Shown: positions 19,094 through 29,881, numbered from the stretch's first letter. The stretch is DNA of 64,000 nt from Actinomycetota bacterium (GCA_947449035.1 CANFQC010000008.1:1-64000), one strand, 5' to 3'. The notes: generated from the sequence alone by a model not told the origin. A program made the numbers and translations.

Positions 19094-20092
19094 ATGACCT
19101 CAATCGTTCCCGCGCCTGCGCCCGCCGGGCCTCCGCATGCACAAGCCATGATCACCGTTCCCGCCTCGCAGCCCATGGTTGCTCTGCTGGGCACAAGTGA
19201 TGAGTACCTGCGCCTGATTGAGGCCGCCTTCGGCGATGCCGACATCCTGGTGCGCGGAAATCAGATCACGATCACTGGCACTCCCGCTGATATTGCCTTG
19301 ATCGAAACCCTCTTCGGAGAGATGCTCGCCTTCCTGCGCACTGCGCAACCATTGAGCGCCGAGAACATTGAGCGCTCGATCACGCTGCTTCGCTCGGGTG
19401 AGCGTCCGACTGAGATCTTGAGCTCGAACATCCTCAGCAATCGCGGTCGCACGATCCGACCAAAGACTGTTAACCAGAAGAACTACGTCGACGCCATCGA
19501 TAAGAACACGATCGTGTTCGGCATCGGACCTGCGGGAACTGGCAAGACGTATCTCGCCGTGGCCAAGGCCGTTCAGGCTCTTCAGGCTAAGCGCATCACT
19601 CGTATCGTGCTCACTCGTCCGGCAGTCGAAGCAGGTGAGCGTCTCGGATTCTTGCCTGGCACGCTCTCCGAGAAGATCGACCCGTATTTGCGGCCGCTCT
19701 ATGACGCGCTGCACGACATGATCGATCCGGAGTCGATTCCTCGCCTAATTACGAGCGGCACCATTGAGGTTGCACCGCTGGCCTACATGCGTGGTCGCAC
19801 CCTCAATGACGCCTTCATCATCCTTGACGAGGCGCAGAACACCACTGCAGAGCAGATGAAGATGTTCTTGACCCGTCTTGGCTTCGGCTCGACGATGGTT
19901 GTTACCGGCGACGTCACTCAGGTCGACCTTCCGGGTGGTGCCACAAGCGGACTTCGTGTGGTGTCCGACATTCTTGAAGGAATTGAGGATGTCGAGTTCT
20001 GCCGCCTCACCTCGCAAGACGTCGTGCGTCACAAGCTCGTGGGCCGAATCGTTGAGGCCTACGACAAGTACGACCAGAAGCGGGAGCAATGA
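19094..20092 (+). CDS. phoH: PhoH-like ATPase
   Basis: The 332-residue protein has an N-terminal KH-like region and a PhoH ATPase domain with Walker A GPAGTGKTYLA and Walker B-like FIILDEAQNTT. The paired gene ybeY follows with an ATGA overlap, as in most bacteria, and links it to ribosomal RNA maturation or RNA decay. Start at ATG 19094, two bases after the HIT stop. The N-terminal Pro/Ala-rich tail (MTSIVPAPAPAGPP) is a little longer than usual, so an internal start is possible. Confidence 0.93.
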   Translation: MTSIVPAPAPAGPPHAQAMITVPASQPMVALLGTSDEYLRLIEAAFGDADILVRGNQITITGTPADIALIETLFGEMLAFLRTAQPLSAENIERSITLLRSGERPTEILSSNILSNRGRTIRPKTVNQKNYVDAIDKNTIVFGIGPAGTGKTYLAVAKAVQALQAKRITRIVLTRPAVEAGERLGFLPGTLSEKIDPYLRPLYDALHDMIDPESIPRLITSGTIEVAPLAYMRGRTLNDAFIILDEAQNTTAEQMKMFLTRLGFGSTMVVTGDVTQVDLPGGATSGLRVVSDILEGIEDVEFCRLTSQDVVRHKLVGRIVEAYDKYDQKREQ

Positions 20093-20541
20093 CGGGCATC
20101 ACCGTGACTAATGAGAGTGCGGTCAATTGCGATACTGACGCTCTCGCTCGACTGGCAGCCTTCTTGCTCCCCTTGGTTCGAGTCTCCGATGATTGCGAAC
20201 TGTCCATCACCATTGTCGATGAGCCGCGCATGGAGGAACTCCACATCCAGTGGATGGATCTGCCTGATGCGACGGACGTGCTCTCATTTCCGATGGACGA
20301 GCTTCGAAGCGCTGGCCAGGGTGAGGAATTCCCGATCGGGATCCTCGGCGACATCGTGCTCTGCCCGGAATTCGCGCGTAAGCAGGCAGCCGAGGCCGGT
20401 CGGTCCCTTGATGCCGAGCTTCAATTCCTCACGACCCATGGGATTCTTCACTTGCTCGGCCACGACCACATGACTCCCGAGGAGTACGACCTCATGTTCG
20501 CCCTGCAAGACGAGTTGCTCGCGAAATGGAATGTGTCATGA
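20089..20541 (+). CDS. ybeY: endoribonuclease YbeY
   Basis: The 150-residue zinc enzyme has the HxxxHxxGxxH motif as HGILHLLGHDH and the preceding DVLSFPMDE motif. It matures the 3' end of 16S rRNA and takes part in ribosome quality control. It overlaps phoH upstream and the CNNM gene downstream by four bases each, so the three are translationally coupled. Confidence 0.96.
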   Translation: MTGITVTNESAVNCDTDALARLAAFLLPLVRVSDDCELSITIVDEPRMEELHIQWMDLPDATDVLSFPMDELRSAGQGEEFPIGILGDIVLCPEFARKQAAEAGRSLDAELQFLTTHGILHLLGHDHMTPEEYDLMFALQDELLAKWNVS

Positions 20542-21848
20542 ACACCTCCCAGGCTTGGCTGCTGATCCTCTCACTGGTGCTGATCGTGATCTCCGGGCTC
20601 ATGGTCAGCGCGGAGACCGCCATTGGTCGTGTCTCGCGGGGTCACATTGAGGAGCTCGGCCGTGAGGGCGAGAAGCGCGCTGCACGATTGATTCGGGTGC
20701 TCGATGATCGTGCCCGTTACGTGAACGTGCTGCTCTTCCTCTCGACCGTCGCAACCGTGACGGCGACAGTGCTCGTCGGTTACGTCTGTGTCGGCATGTT
20801 CACTAGCTGGCCGATCGGCTGGGCAATGGCCTTGGCCGTGGCCATCATGGTCGTGATCTCCTACGTGGCTCTTGGTGTTGCCCCGCGCACCCTCGGTCGT
20901 CAGCACGCTGATCGCATTGCCCTCGCTTCGGCCGGAATCGCGCGCTTCCTCGCGGTGATTCTCGGTCCGATCACATCCCTGCTCATCCTCGTGGGCAATG
21001 CACTCACCCCGGGCAAGGGCTACCGCGAAGGTCCCTTCGCTTCAGCGGCTGAATTGCGCGAGTTCGTCGACATGGCCGAGGCCAGCAGTCTTATCGAAGA
21101 TGACGAGCGCCAGATGATCCACTCAGTGTTCGAGCTGGGAGAGACCTACGCCAAGGAGGTCATGGTCCCGCGAACTGAAGTCGTATTCATCGAACGTGAC
21201 CGAACCCTGCGCCAGGCACTGTCGCTTGGATTGCGATCAGGGTTCTCTCGCATTCCCGTGATCGGCGAGAACACCGACGACATCATTGGCATTGTCTACT
21301 TGAAGGATGTCGTCCGCCGTACCTTTGAGCATCGTGAGGCCGAGCAGTCCGAGAAGGTCGACTCGATCATGCGCCCTGCGTACTTCGTCCCCGATAGCAA
21401 GCAGGCGGACGATCTCTTGCGTGATATGCAAGCCAACCGACAGCACTTGGCCATCGTGATTGATGAATACGGTGGCACCGCTGGCGTGGTCTCGATTGAA
21501 GATGTCCTTGAGGAGATCGTCGGTGAGATCGCTGATGAGTACGACACTGAGCTCCCGGAGGTCATCGAACTGGCCGATGGTGGCTACCGACTCAGCTCGC
21601 GTATGCACATTGAGGATTTCGCGGAACTTGTCGATATTGAGCTCGACTCGGAGGAAGAGGGCGTCGACACAATTCTCGGCCTCATGGGCTTGCGCCTCGG
21701 GCGCGTGCCGATCGCAGGCTCCGAGGTCGTCGAGAACGGCTGGCGACTCGTGGCGGAGCAGGGAGTCGGTCGACGCAAGCGCATCGGCACGATCCATGCA
21801 CTGCCGGTCAAGGCTGCTGTATCGGAAGAAGGTGACGGCGATGAGTGA
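20538..21848 (+). CDS. CNNM/CorC family membrane protein with CBS pair
   Basis: The 436-residue protein has a DUF21 domain of about four membrane helices (residues 1-165), the linker EVMVPRTEVVFI, a CBS pair (about 200-330) and a CorC/HlyC C-terminal domain (YRLSSRMHIEDFAELVDIEL). CNNM proteins are implicated in Mg2+ and Co2+ export, although older annotations say hemolysin. The ATG at 20538 overlaps the ybeY stop (ATGA). I prefer it over 20526, which would extend four codons further into ybeY. Confidence 0.9.
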   Translation: MNTSQAWLLILSLVLIVISGLMVSAETAIGRVSRGHIEELGREGEKRAARLIRVLDDRARYVNVLLFLSTVATVTATVLVGYVCVGMFTSWPIGWAMALAVAIMVVISYVALGVAPRTLGRQHADRIALASAGIARFLAVILGPITSLLILVGNALTPGKGYREGPFASAAELREFVDMAEASSLIEDDERQMIHSVFELGETYAKEVMVPRTEVVFIERDRTLRQALSLGLRSGFSRIPVIGENTDDIIGIVYLKDVVRRTFEHREAEQSEKVDSIMRPAYFVPDSKQADDLLRDMQANRQHLAIVIDEYGGTAGVVSIEDVLEEIVGEIADEYDTELPEVIELADGGYRLSSRMHIEDFAELVDIELDSEEEGVDTILGLMGLRLGRVPIAGSEVVENGWRLVAEQGVGRRKRIGTIHALPVKAAVSEEGDGDE

Positions 21849-22173
21849 GTTACTTGATGCTGAAGACGCCAAGTTGTTGACATTGGCACGTGGGGCTCGA
21901 GGTCGCATCGCAGCGGCCGAGGGAGCTGCCATCCGTGACGAGATGGGCCGCACCTATTCGGCAGCTACTGTCGACAACGGCACTCTCTTCATCAGTGCCC
22001 TGGATCTCGCAGTTGCCCAGGCCATCTCTGCGGGTGCCCGAGGTGCTGAAGCCGCTGTAGTTGTCACTCATGCAGATATCGAGACCACTGGGTTTCGATC
22101 ACTCGCCGGTGAAGGCGTTCCCGTCTACGTCTGCACTCCCGCAGGCGCCCTGACCGATACCGTGCTCACGTGA
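21841..22173 (+). CDS. cytidine deaminase-like protein lacking zinc motifs
   Basis: The 110-residue product has the CDA-type beginning (LLTLARGARGRIAAAEGAAIRDEMGRTYSAATV and DNGTLFISALDLAVAQAISAG) but no HAE or PCxxC zinc-binding motifs, so it should not deaminate. It lies between the CNNM gene and era, overlapping both, in the position of a conserved hypothetical gene in mycobacteria. It may be a structural or regulatory protein tied to ribosome genes. The ORF track starts far upstream inside the CNNM gene; ATG 21841 is the real start. Confidence 0.82.
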   Translation: MSELLDAEDAKLLTLARGARGRIAAAEGAAIRDEMGRTYSAATVDNGTLFISALDLAVAQAISAGARGAEAAVVVTHADIETTGFRSLAGEGVPVYVCTPAGALTDTVLT

Positions 22174-23087
22174 GCGATTACAAGAGCGGGTTCGTCTCCC
22201 TCGTCGGCCGTCCCAACGCCGGCAAGTCAACCTTGACCAATGCCATCGTGGGTCAAAAGGTCGCCATCATGTCCGACCGCCCGCAGACCACTCGTCGTGC
22301 GTTACGTGGAATTGTGACTCGCGAGGATGCGCAGCTGATCCTGGTTGATACGCCCGGTCTGCATCGTCCGCGAACCCTTCTTGGTGAGCGACTGAACGAC
22401 GAAGTCCGCGAGACCTGGAACAGTGTCGATGTCATCGGCTTCTGCATCGCTGCCGACCAGGAAATCGGACCTGGCGATCGGTTTATCGCCAACGAGATCA
22501 AGAACCTTCATCGCAAGAAGCTCGTCGGCATCCTCACGAAGACCGATCTGGTCAACAAGGACATCCTTGCCGAGCGTCTGCAGGCAGTAGCCCAGCTTGC
22601 CGAAGAACTCGAGTTCGCTTGGGCCGACATCGTGCCCGTCTCCGCTCGCGACGGTGCCAATGTGCAGGTTCTCACTGATCAGTTGATTGCACTTCTTCCT
22701 GATGGTCCGATGCTCTACCCCGATGGTGAGATCACCGACGAAGACATCGAGATTTCCGTAGCCGAGTTAATTCGCGAGGCTGCCCTCGAAGGGGTGAACG
22801 ACGAACTTCCTCACTCCATTGCCGTCGTGGTCGAAGAGATCGTTCCCCGCGAGGATCGCCCTGCTGATCGGCCGCTCACCGATGTTCGGGCCTTCCTCTT
22901 CGTCGAGCGCGATAGCCAGAAGGCGATTGTGATCGGCAAGGGTGGTGCGCGGCTGAAGCACGTGGGCACCAAGGCTCGCAAGGGCATTGAGGAACTCCTC
23001 GGTGTGCCGGTCTACCTCGATCTTCATGTCAAGATCGCCAAGGACTGGCAGAAGGACCCCAAGCAACTGCGTCGACTGGGCTTCTGA
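22170..23087 (+). CDS. era: GTPase Era
   Basis: The 305-residue protein has G1 GRPNAGKS, G3 DTPGLHRPR, G4 TKTD and a C-terminal KH domain with IGKGGARLKHVG. Era binds the 3' end of 16S rRNA and assists small-subunit assembly, working with YbeY encoded upstream. GTG start overlapping the CDA-like gene by four bases. Confidence 0.97.
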   Translation: MSDYKSGFVSLVGRPNAGKSTLTNAIVGQKVAIMSDRPQTTRRALRGIVTREDAQLILVDTPGLHRPRTLLGERLNDEVRETWNSVDVIGFCIAADQEIGPGDRFIANEIKNLHRKKLVGILTKTDLVNKDILAERLQAVAQLAEELEFAWADIVPVSARDGANVQVLTDQLIALLPDGPMLYPDGEITDEDIEISVAELIREAALEGVNDELPHSIAVVVEEIVPREDRPADRPLTDVRAFLFVERDSQKAIVIGKGGARLKHVGTKARKGIEELLGVPVYLDLHVKIAKDWQKDPKQLRRLGF

Positions 23088-23134
23088 CCGCCGCGCCGCC
23101 ACCCCTCGAGGGTCGCAGCGCGAGACAATGAACT

Positions 23135-23872
23135 GTGCCCCTCTACCGTGACGAAGCAGTCGTGCTGCGCGCCCAGAAGCTGGGTGAGGCCGATCGCATC
23201 GTCACGCTACTAACCCGCAATCACGGGCGAGTGCGGTGCGTGGCCCGCGGCGTCCGCAAAACCACGAGTCGTATCGGGGCGCGTCTGGAGCCCTTCAGCC
23301 ACGTCGATGTGCAGTTGTATGAGGGTCGCTCCCTCGACACAGTCAGCCAGGTCGAGTCAATTCAGTCGCATGGCGGAACTATTTCGGGTGACTATGCGGC
23401 CTATACGGCGGGCACGGTGATGCTTGAGACCGCCGAGCGCATGACCCCCGAGGAGCGCGAACCTGCAATTCAGCAGTACGCCCTTCTTGTCAGTGGCCTG
23501 CGCTCACTGTCGGCGCGTGAGCATGAGCCCACCTTGATCCTCGACTCGTATCTCTTGCGTTCGCTGTCGGTAGCAGGGTGGTCACCGTCATTCGACGCGT
23601 GCGCACGATGCGGTGCTGAAGGCCCGCACCGCGCCTTCTCGATCCAGGCGGGTGGCATGGTGTGCGCCGAGTGCCGTCCACCTGGTTCGGCAGCACCGTC
23701 ACCGGATTCGGTCGAGCTGCTCGGCGCCCTGCTCAGCGGCGACTGGTCGGTTGCAGACTCCAGCGATGATCGACCTCGGCGTGAGGCAAGCGGCCTGGTG
23801 GCGGCGTTCTTGCAGTGGCATCTCGAGCATGGCCTGAGATCCCTGCCTCTTGTCGATCGCACCAGGCCATGA
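23135..23872 (+). CDS. recO: DNA repair protein RecO
   Basis: The 245-residue protein begins [25 protein letters not shown], the OB-fold start of RecO, and has a four-Cys zinc site [11 protein letters not shown]...CAEC near residues 150-180. RecO loads RecA onto SSB-coated single strands together with RecR. GTG start, 47 bases after era. Its end is near the uppS start. Confidence 0.93.
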   Translation: MPLYRDEAVVLRAQKLGEADRIVTLLTRNHGRVRCVARGVRKTTSRIGARLEPFSHVDVQLYEGRSLDTVSQVESIQSHGGTISGDYAAYTAGTVMLETAERMTPEEREPAIQQYALLVSGLRSLSAREHEPTLILDSYLLRSLSVAGWSPSFDACARCGAEGPHRAFSIQAGGMVCAECRPPGSAAPSPDSVELLGALLSGDWSVADSSDDRPRREASGLVAAFLQWHLEHGLRSLPLVDRTRP

Positions 23873-23888
23873 CTGGCAGGATGCTGGG

Positions 23889-24674
23889 GTGACCCGCCAT
23901 CGTCCGCCGACTCCGCATCCCAGCGGCGCCACGCCTCCGGTGATCCCGCGGGATCTGGTGCCGAAGCATGTCGCCATCGTGATGGACGGGAATGGTCGGT
24001 GGGCAAAGGAGCGCGGTCTGCCGCGTACGGCCGGTCACGAGATGGGCGAGGCAAGTCTCTTTGACTGCGTCGAAGGAGCACTTGAGCTCGGAGTCGAGTG
24101 GCTCTCGGCGTATGCCTTCTCCACCGAGAACTGGAAGCGCTCGCCGGAGGAAGTCCGCTTCCTGATGGGCTTCAACCGCGATGTCATCCGCCGGCGCCGA
24201 GACGAGATGAACGAACTCGGGGTGCGGGTGCGCTGGGCGGGGCGTCGACCGAAGCTGTGGCGCAGCGTGATCTCCGAGCTGGAAGAAGCCGAGGAGCTCA
24301 CCAAGAAGAATCGAAAGCTCACTCTCACGATGTGCGTGAACTACGGCGGTCGCGCCGAAATCGCTGACGCCGCTGCGGCAATGGCCCGCGATGTGCAGGC
24401 AGGCAAGCTAGATCCCAAGCGCATCGACGAGCGCATGTTCCACAAGTACCTCGACGAGCCCGACATGCCTGACGTTGACCTCTTCGTGCGTTCCTCAGGC
24501 GAGCAACGCACCAGCAACTTCCTGCTCTGGCAGGCAGCTTATGCCGAGATGGTCTTCCTTGACACTTTGTGGCCTGACTTCGATCGCCGTGACTTCTGGC
24601 ATGCCTGCGAGATCTTTGCGTCACGTGATCGCCGGTATGGCGGTGCAGTACCGAATCCGCCCGCTAAGGGCTAG
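23889..24674 (+). CDS. uppS: isoprenyl transferase (undecaprenyl/polyprenyl diphosphate synthase)
   Basis: A cis-prenyltransferase of about 261 residues. Its catalytic motif [20 protein letters not shown] contains the key Asp and Arg, and [15 protein letters not shown] and [10 protein letters not shown] lie near the C-terminus. It makes the lipid carrier for peptidoglycan and other wall polymers. The ORF track starts at 23850 within recO. The GTG at 23889 gives the common actinobacterial N-terminus, but the exact start is uncertain. It converges on zur. Confidence 0.93.
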   Translation: MTRHRPPTPHPSGATPPVIPRDLVPKHVAIVMDGNGRWAKERGLPRTAGHEMGEASLFDCVEGALELGVEWLSAYAFSTENWKRSPEEVRFLMGFNRDVIRRRRDEMNELGVRVRWAGRRPKLWRSVISELEEAEELTKKNRKLTLTMCVNYGGRAEIADAAAAMARDVQAGKLDPKRIDERMFHKYLDEPDMPDVDLFVRSSGEQRTSNFLLWQAAYAEMVFLDTLWPDFDRRDFWHACEIFASRDRRYGGAVPNPPAKG

Positions 24675-24686
24675 ACGCCGAAAGCC

Positions 24687-25073
24687 TCAGTTGCACCGTG
24701 GGCAGAGGCCGAACAGTTCCATGGTGTGGCTGACCTGCGAATACCCATGCTCGGCGGCCACGGCGTCAGCCCACTTCTCGACGGTTGGTCCGGCAATCTC
24801 GACAGTGGCGCCGCAACTTCGGCACACCAGATGGTGATGATGCTCGCCGCTGCACTTTCGATACACGGTCTCGCCCTCGTCGTTGACGAGTTGGTCGACA
24901 TCTCCTGATGCTGCAAGTGACTGCAGGGCGCGGTAGACGGTGGTGAGGCCAACAGAGTCACCGCGGTGACGTAGATCGTCGTGCAGCTGCTGAGCTGAGC
25001 GAAAGTCGTTGATCTCGGCGAGTAGCTCCGCGACCGCGGTGCGCTGGCGCGTCTGGCGCTGGGGCACGCTCAT
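24687..25073 (-). CDS. zur: zinc uptake regulator Zur (Fur family)
   Basis: The 128-residue repressor has a winged helix (TTVYRALQSLAASGDVD) and zinc ligands including HHHHLVCRSCG and the C-terminal CPRCN pair. It is the last gene of a znuA-znuC-znuB-zur run, which supports zinc rather than iron as the ligand. The real start is ATG 25073, overlapping the znuB stop (ATGA). The ORF track's much longer frame is antisense or out-of-frame sequence. It probably represses the operon through the box at 27566-27580, so it would be autoregulated. Confidence 0.9.
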   Translation of the reverse strand: MSVPQRQTRQRTAVAELLAEINDFRSAQQLHDDLRHRGDSVGLTTVYRALQSLAASGDVDQLVNDEGETVYRKCSGEHHHHLVCRSCGATVEIAGPTVEKWADAVAAEHGYSQVSHTMELFGLCPRCN

Positions 25074-25897
25074 GAGTGCTCCCGTCGTCGGCGTCGAATA
25101 GGCACGGCCACGATGGCCAGGATCGCGAAGCAGGCCAGGGCGATGATGACGATCGCGGGGCCGGGGGGAGCTTCGACATAGAACGAGCCGACTAGGCCGG
25201 TCACTGAGGCGATCACGCCGATCACGACAGCCAGCGCTGCAGTGGCGCGGAAGGAACGGGTCACCTGCTGCGCTGCGGCGACGGGCACGATCATGATTGC
25301 GCTGACAAGAAGTAGGCCGACCACGCGCATACCGACGACCACCACGATGGCAGCGAGAATCGCCATGAGCGTGCTCATCGCGCGAACCTTGATGCCCTGC
25401 ACCTGGGCGATGTCGGGGTCCAGGCTCACCGCAAACAGTTCGCGGCCGAAGAACAGCAGGACTAAGAGCACGGTGACGACGAGAGCGCCGAGAGCCCATA
25501 GGTCACCACTGGCCACGGTAGAGAGTGATCCGAACAGGTACGAGTTCAAAGACGAGCTAGCCCTGCCCGGCGCGAGCGAGGCAAAGAGCACGCCGCCGGC
25601 AATACCGCCGTAGAACAAGAGCGCGAGAGCAACATCGCCAGCAGTACGACTGCGGTAACGGATGAACTCAATCAGGAATGCACCGAGCGCCGCTGTTGCC
25701 ATGGCGGTCGGGATTGGTGCCGTACCGAGTAAGAAGGCCAGGCCCACGCCTGTCAGAGCCACATGTCCCATGCCGTCGCCGAGCAGGGCGAGCCTGCGCT
25801 GTACCAAGAAGACGCCGATGAGCGGCGCGATAAGCCCGACGAGCGCGGCGGCGAGAAGTGCGCGCCGCATGAAGTCGAAGTCCCAGATCATCGTCAT
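25070..25897 (-). CDS. znuB: zinc ABC transporter permease
   Basis: The 275-residue membrane protein has about eight hydrophobic segments and the ABC-3 family features LALLGDGMGHVALTGVGLAF and GLLLVSAIMIVPVAAAQQ. It forms the membrane channel for zinc (or manganese) with ZnuC and ZnuA. Both ends overlap neighbours by four bases. Confidence 0.92.
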   Translation of the reverse strand: MTMIWDFDFMRRALLAAALVGLIAPLIGVFLVQRRLALLGDGMGHVALTGVGLAFLLGTAPIPTAMATAALGAFLIEFIRYRSRTAGDVALALLFYGGIAGGVLFASLAPGRASSSLNSYLFGSLSTVASGDLWALGALVVTVLLVLLFFGRELFAVSLDPDIAQVQGIKVRAMSTLMAILAAIVVVVGMRVVGLLLVSAIMIVPVAAAQQVTRSFRATAALAVVIGVIASVTGLVGSFYVEAPPGPAIVIIALACFAILAIVAVPIRRRRREHS

Positions 25898-26664
25898 GAC
25901 TCCATCCCGATCACCGGGGGAGAGTCGTCGATCACGGCATCGTGGTGATGGTGATGATCATGGGCAAAGGAGTTAGGTACGGGCGGTGGCCCGTCGTACT
26001 GCACCGAGTGATGCGCATCGGGTGCAAGCACTATTGCGCGCGTCACCAGCGACTCGATCGCATCGATCTCGTGCGTCACCACGATGATCGTGCGGCCTCG
26101 GGCTTTGAGTTCGCCCAGCAGACGGGCCAATGCAGTCACGTTTGCCGCATCGAGCCCTGCCGTCGGCTCGTCCATCAAGATCACGTCGGCATTGCTCGCG
26201 AGGGCTCGGGCGACGAGAACTCGGCGCTGTTGACCACCGGAAAGTGTGTCGAGACGTGAGTGACGGCGATCCCAGAGATCGACATCGTGAAGTGCCTGGA
26301 CTGCTGCGTTCTTCTCGGTACGAGAGAAAGGGCGCCAGCGGGTGCGCGGTGAGATCGCGCCGGAGAGCACGGTCTCCCAGACCGAGACGGGAATGCTGCT
26401 TGCGCCCGGAAGACGTTGCGGCACCAGAGCAATGCGCTGCCACTGCTTGAACCTGCGCAGGGGAGTACCAAAGAGAGTGATGCGACCGTGATCGACAGGC
26501 TGCAATCCGAGGATTGCGCGAATCAGCGTCGACTTGCCGCTTCCGTTGGGGCCGAGAAGCGCGATGACGTCACCGGCCTGGATATCGACGTTGACATCCT
26601 CGAGCACGTGGGCGCCGTCGAATTCCACGCACAGGCGCTCGATCGAGATCACTGTGTCGTTCAC
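25894..26664 (-). CDS. znuC: zinc ABC transporter ATP-binding protein
   Basis: The ABC ATPase has Walker A GPNGSGKST, signature LSGGQQRRVLVAR and Walker B VILMDEPTAGLD. A C-terminal His-rich tail (AHDHHHHHDAVID) probably binds zinc and may buffer or sense it. The ORF track begins at a TTG (26670). The GTG at 26664 overlaps the znuA stop as GTGA and is the more likely start, giving 256 residues. Confidence 0.92.
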   Translation of the reverse strand: MNDTVISIERLCVEFDGAHVLEDVNVDIQAGDVIALLGPNGSGKSTLIRAILGLQPVDHGRITLFGTPLRRFKQWQRIALVPQRLPGASSIPVSVWETVLSGAISPRTRWRPFSRTEKNAAVQALHDVDLWDRRHSRLDTLSGGQQRRVLVARALASNADVILMDEPTAGLDAANVTALARLLGELKARGRTIIVVTHEIDAIESLVTRAIVLAPDAHHSVQYDGPPPVPNSFAHDHHHHHDAVIDDSPPVIGMES

Positions 26665-27545
26665 GAGCAACCCTGACCTTTCGCAAGAGTTGCGAGGTTC
26701 TCGCGCATCACCGTGGCGTAATCGCCGGTTGCGCCGGGCTGAAGGCCCTCAAGTGGATCGAGTTTCTGTGCGCTTGCACCTGTCTCGTCCGCAATAGTTT
26801 GCGCGACCTTGGGGTCGACGAGAGTCTCGTAGTAGATGGTGTTCACGTTCTCCTTTGCCACCACGTCGGCCACCTCGCGAATTCGCGCAGGGCTCGGCTC
26901 GGCCTCCGGTGAGAGACCGGAGATGCCCACCTGGGTGAGTCCGAAGGCCTTGGCCAGATAGGCGAAGGCATCGTGGCTGACGACCATCGTGCGCGTACGG
27001 CAGTTCGTGAGTGCGGCGGAATAGTCACTCGAGAGCGCTGACATGGTGCCTGTGAGTGCAGCACTGTTCTTTGCGTAGGACGCAGCGTCGTCGGGGGAGA
27101 TCTCGGCAAGACGCTCGGCGATCGCGGTTCCGATTGTCGACATGTTGCTGGGATCTAGCCAGACGTGCGGATCCGCGGCGCCGTCGAGGGTTAGCCGAGA
27201 GATTGCCGCGCTGACATCGATTGCGCGATCGGGTGCCTGTTGGGCGATGGCCTCGTCGACAGCCGGCTGAAAGCCCTTCACGTAGAGCACGAGGTCGGCG
27301 TTCGCGATCTCGCCGACCTGCTGTGCGCTGAGCTCAAGATCATGTGGCTCGACGCCGGACTGGGTGAGATTCGTGACGCTCACACTGGAGCCGCCCACCT
27401 GCTCGGCGGCGTACTGAAGTGGATAGAAGGCGGCGACGATCCGCGGACCGCTGGAGGCCTGGTCGGGAGTGCCCATGGAGGCGGGGGCACACGCTGCAGT
27501 GAGGGGAATGGCGGCGGCCAGCACCAGGGCAGGCCAACGTCGCAT
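26661..27545 (-). CDS. znuA: zinc ABC transporter substrate-binding lipoprotein
   Basis: The 294-residue protein starts with a lipoprotein signal (MRRWPALVLAAAIPLTAAC) and has the metal-binding family motifs VEPHDLELS, DPHVWLDPSNM and VVSHDAFAYLAKAFGL. It captures zinc outside the membrane. It lacks the long His-rich loop of some ZnuA proteins; the His-rich stretch is in ZnuC instead. First gene of the zinc operon, with a Zur-like box 20 bases upstream. Confidence 0.93.
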   Translation of the reverse strand: MRRWPALVLAAAIPLTAACAPASMGTPDQASSGPRIVAAFYPLQYAAEQVGGSSVSVTNLTQSGVEPHDLELSAQQVGEIANADLVLYVKGFQPAVDEAIAQQAPDRAIDVSAAISRLTLDGAADPHVWLDPSNMSTIGTAIAERLAEISPDDAASYAKNSAALTGTMSALSSDYSAALTNCRTRTMVVSHDAFAYLAKAFGLTQVGISGLSPEAEPSPARIREVADVVAKENVNTIYYETLVDPKVAQTIADETGASAQKLDPLEGLQPGATGDYATVMRENLATLAKGQGCS

Positions 27546-27565
27546 AACCCGAATTTAGGCCTTAA

Positions 27566-27580
27566 TGAAAATGATTGTCA
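27566..27580. promoter_or_regulatory. Zur-like box before znuA
   Basis: TGAAAATGATTGTCA is close to a 7-1-7 inverted repeat and to the actinobacterial Zur/Fur box. It lies 20 bases before the znuA start in an AT-rich patch, so it would block transcription when zinc-loaded Zur binds. Confidence 0.75.
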
Positions 27581-27587
27581 AGTGCGA

Positions 27588-27962
27588 TTAGAGGATGCCG
27601 ATGAACTTGAACAAGGCCAGCAGCACCACGACGATCACGATGAGCACGCGCAGGAACTTCGACTGACCGTTGATCACCGGCCATGACAGGGCGAGCAGCC
27701 AGCCCAGGAAGAAGGCCACGATCAGCAGCAGGATGCCGCCGAGCCACGAAAGCGAACGCGGCATAACCAGGCCGAGGAACAGGCACAACGCGATGCCGAC
27801 CACGAGTAGCCAGCGCGGAACACGAGTCAGGCGCATCAGGATCGGCAGGCTGGCCTTCTCGAGTTGAGGGCGCATTGAGCTTGGCTGGTTCGCAGGGCCG
27901 CCGGGGCCGCGCACGGCCGAGGGCTTCTTCTTGCCCGACGAGCTCTTATTCGCTTTCGCCAC
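27588..27962 (-). CDS. hypothetical membrane protein
   Basis: The 124-residue product has a basic, Lys/Ser/Pro-rich N-terminus (about 45 residues) and three hydrophobic segments (about 50-67, 71-95 and 104-122). I do not recognise a named family with certainty; such genes are common in actinobacterial genomes. It is divergent from the ABM-like gene at 27993 and lies upstream of the zinc operon on the same strand, with the Zur-like box between, so it is probably a separate unit. Confidence 0.7.
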   Translation of the reverse strand: MAKANKSSSGKKKPSAVRGPGGPANQPSSMRPQLEKASLPILMRLTRVPRWLLVVGIALCLFLGLVMPRSLSWLGGILLLIVAFFLGWLLALSWPVINGQSKFLRVLIVIVVVLLALFKFIGIL

Positions 27963-27992
27963 GTGCTTACTCCCACCGCTAGCGTGTGTCAG

Positions 27993-28385
27993 GTGACCGA
28001 CCCTACCTTCATCGTCCTCAATCGCTTCCGTACCCAGAGCCCCGATTTCCCGGCGTCAGCCCGTACGGCGATTGCGGCCCTTGCCGTCTGCCCCGGCTTT
28101 GTCGATGCCCACCTGGGTCAATCCACCGACGAGGCCGATCTGCGCACAATCACCACCCGTTGGGTCTCGGTCGGCGCATATCGCAGGGCGCTGTCGAACT
28201 TTGAGGTCAAGATGACGGCTATTCCCCTGCTCTCGACCGCGATCGACGAGCCCAGTGCGTATGAGGTCGTGCATTACCGCTCACCCGAGGGCTTCGTCGA
28301 TGCCGTCACCGGCCTGGCCCTCGATGCCGGCTCCATCGGTCTGGGGGAGGCCGCCGGCCCCGATATCCGTGCCGTGGATGCCTGA
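27993..28385 (+). CDS. antibiotic biosynthesis monooxygenase (ABM)-like protein
   Basis: The 130-residue protein begins TDPTFIVLNRFRTQSPDFPASARTAIAALAVCPGFVDAHLGQ, the start of a dimeric ferredoxin-like ABM fold, and has a typical RWVSVGAYRRALSNFEVK segment. Family members include small oxygenases and heme-degrading enzymes, but the substrate cannot be told. The ORF track starts at 27963; I prefer GTG 27993, which begins at the conserved fold. It lies upstream of glyS on the same strand. Confidence 0.65.
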   Translation: MTDPTFIVLNRFRTQSPDFPASARTAIAALAVCPGFVDAHLGQSTDEADLRTITTRWVSVGAYRRALSNFEVKMTAIPLLSTAIDEPSAYEVVHYRSPEGFVDAVTGLALDAGSIGLGEAAGPDIRAVDA

Positions 28386-28487
28386 CCCCTCTCACTCTCG
28401 TCACACCAGCCTCACCGCCTACACTTACCGCGTCCGCCGACAACCAGCCGGAGTGGAGCGCACAAGCGCTCAGAAATGGAGCGCCCA

Positions 28488-29870
<1,383 letters not shown>

Positions 29871-29881
29871 AGCGCAAAGCG

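Noticed and set aside
28386-28487. T-box leader of glyS
   Set aside because: The spacer is only about 100 bases and lacks the T-box sequence and a terminator.
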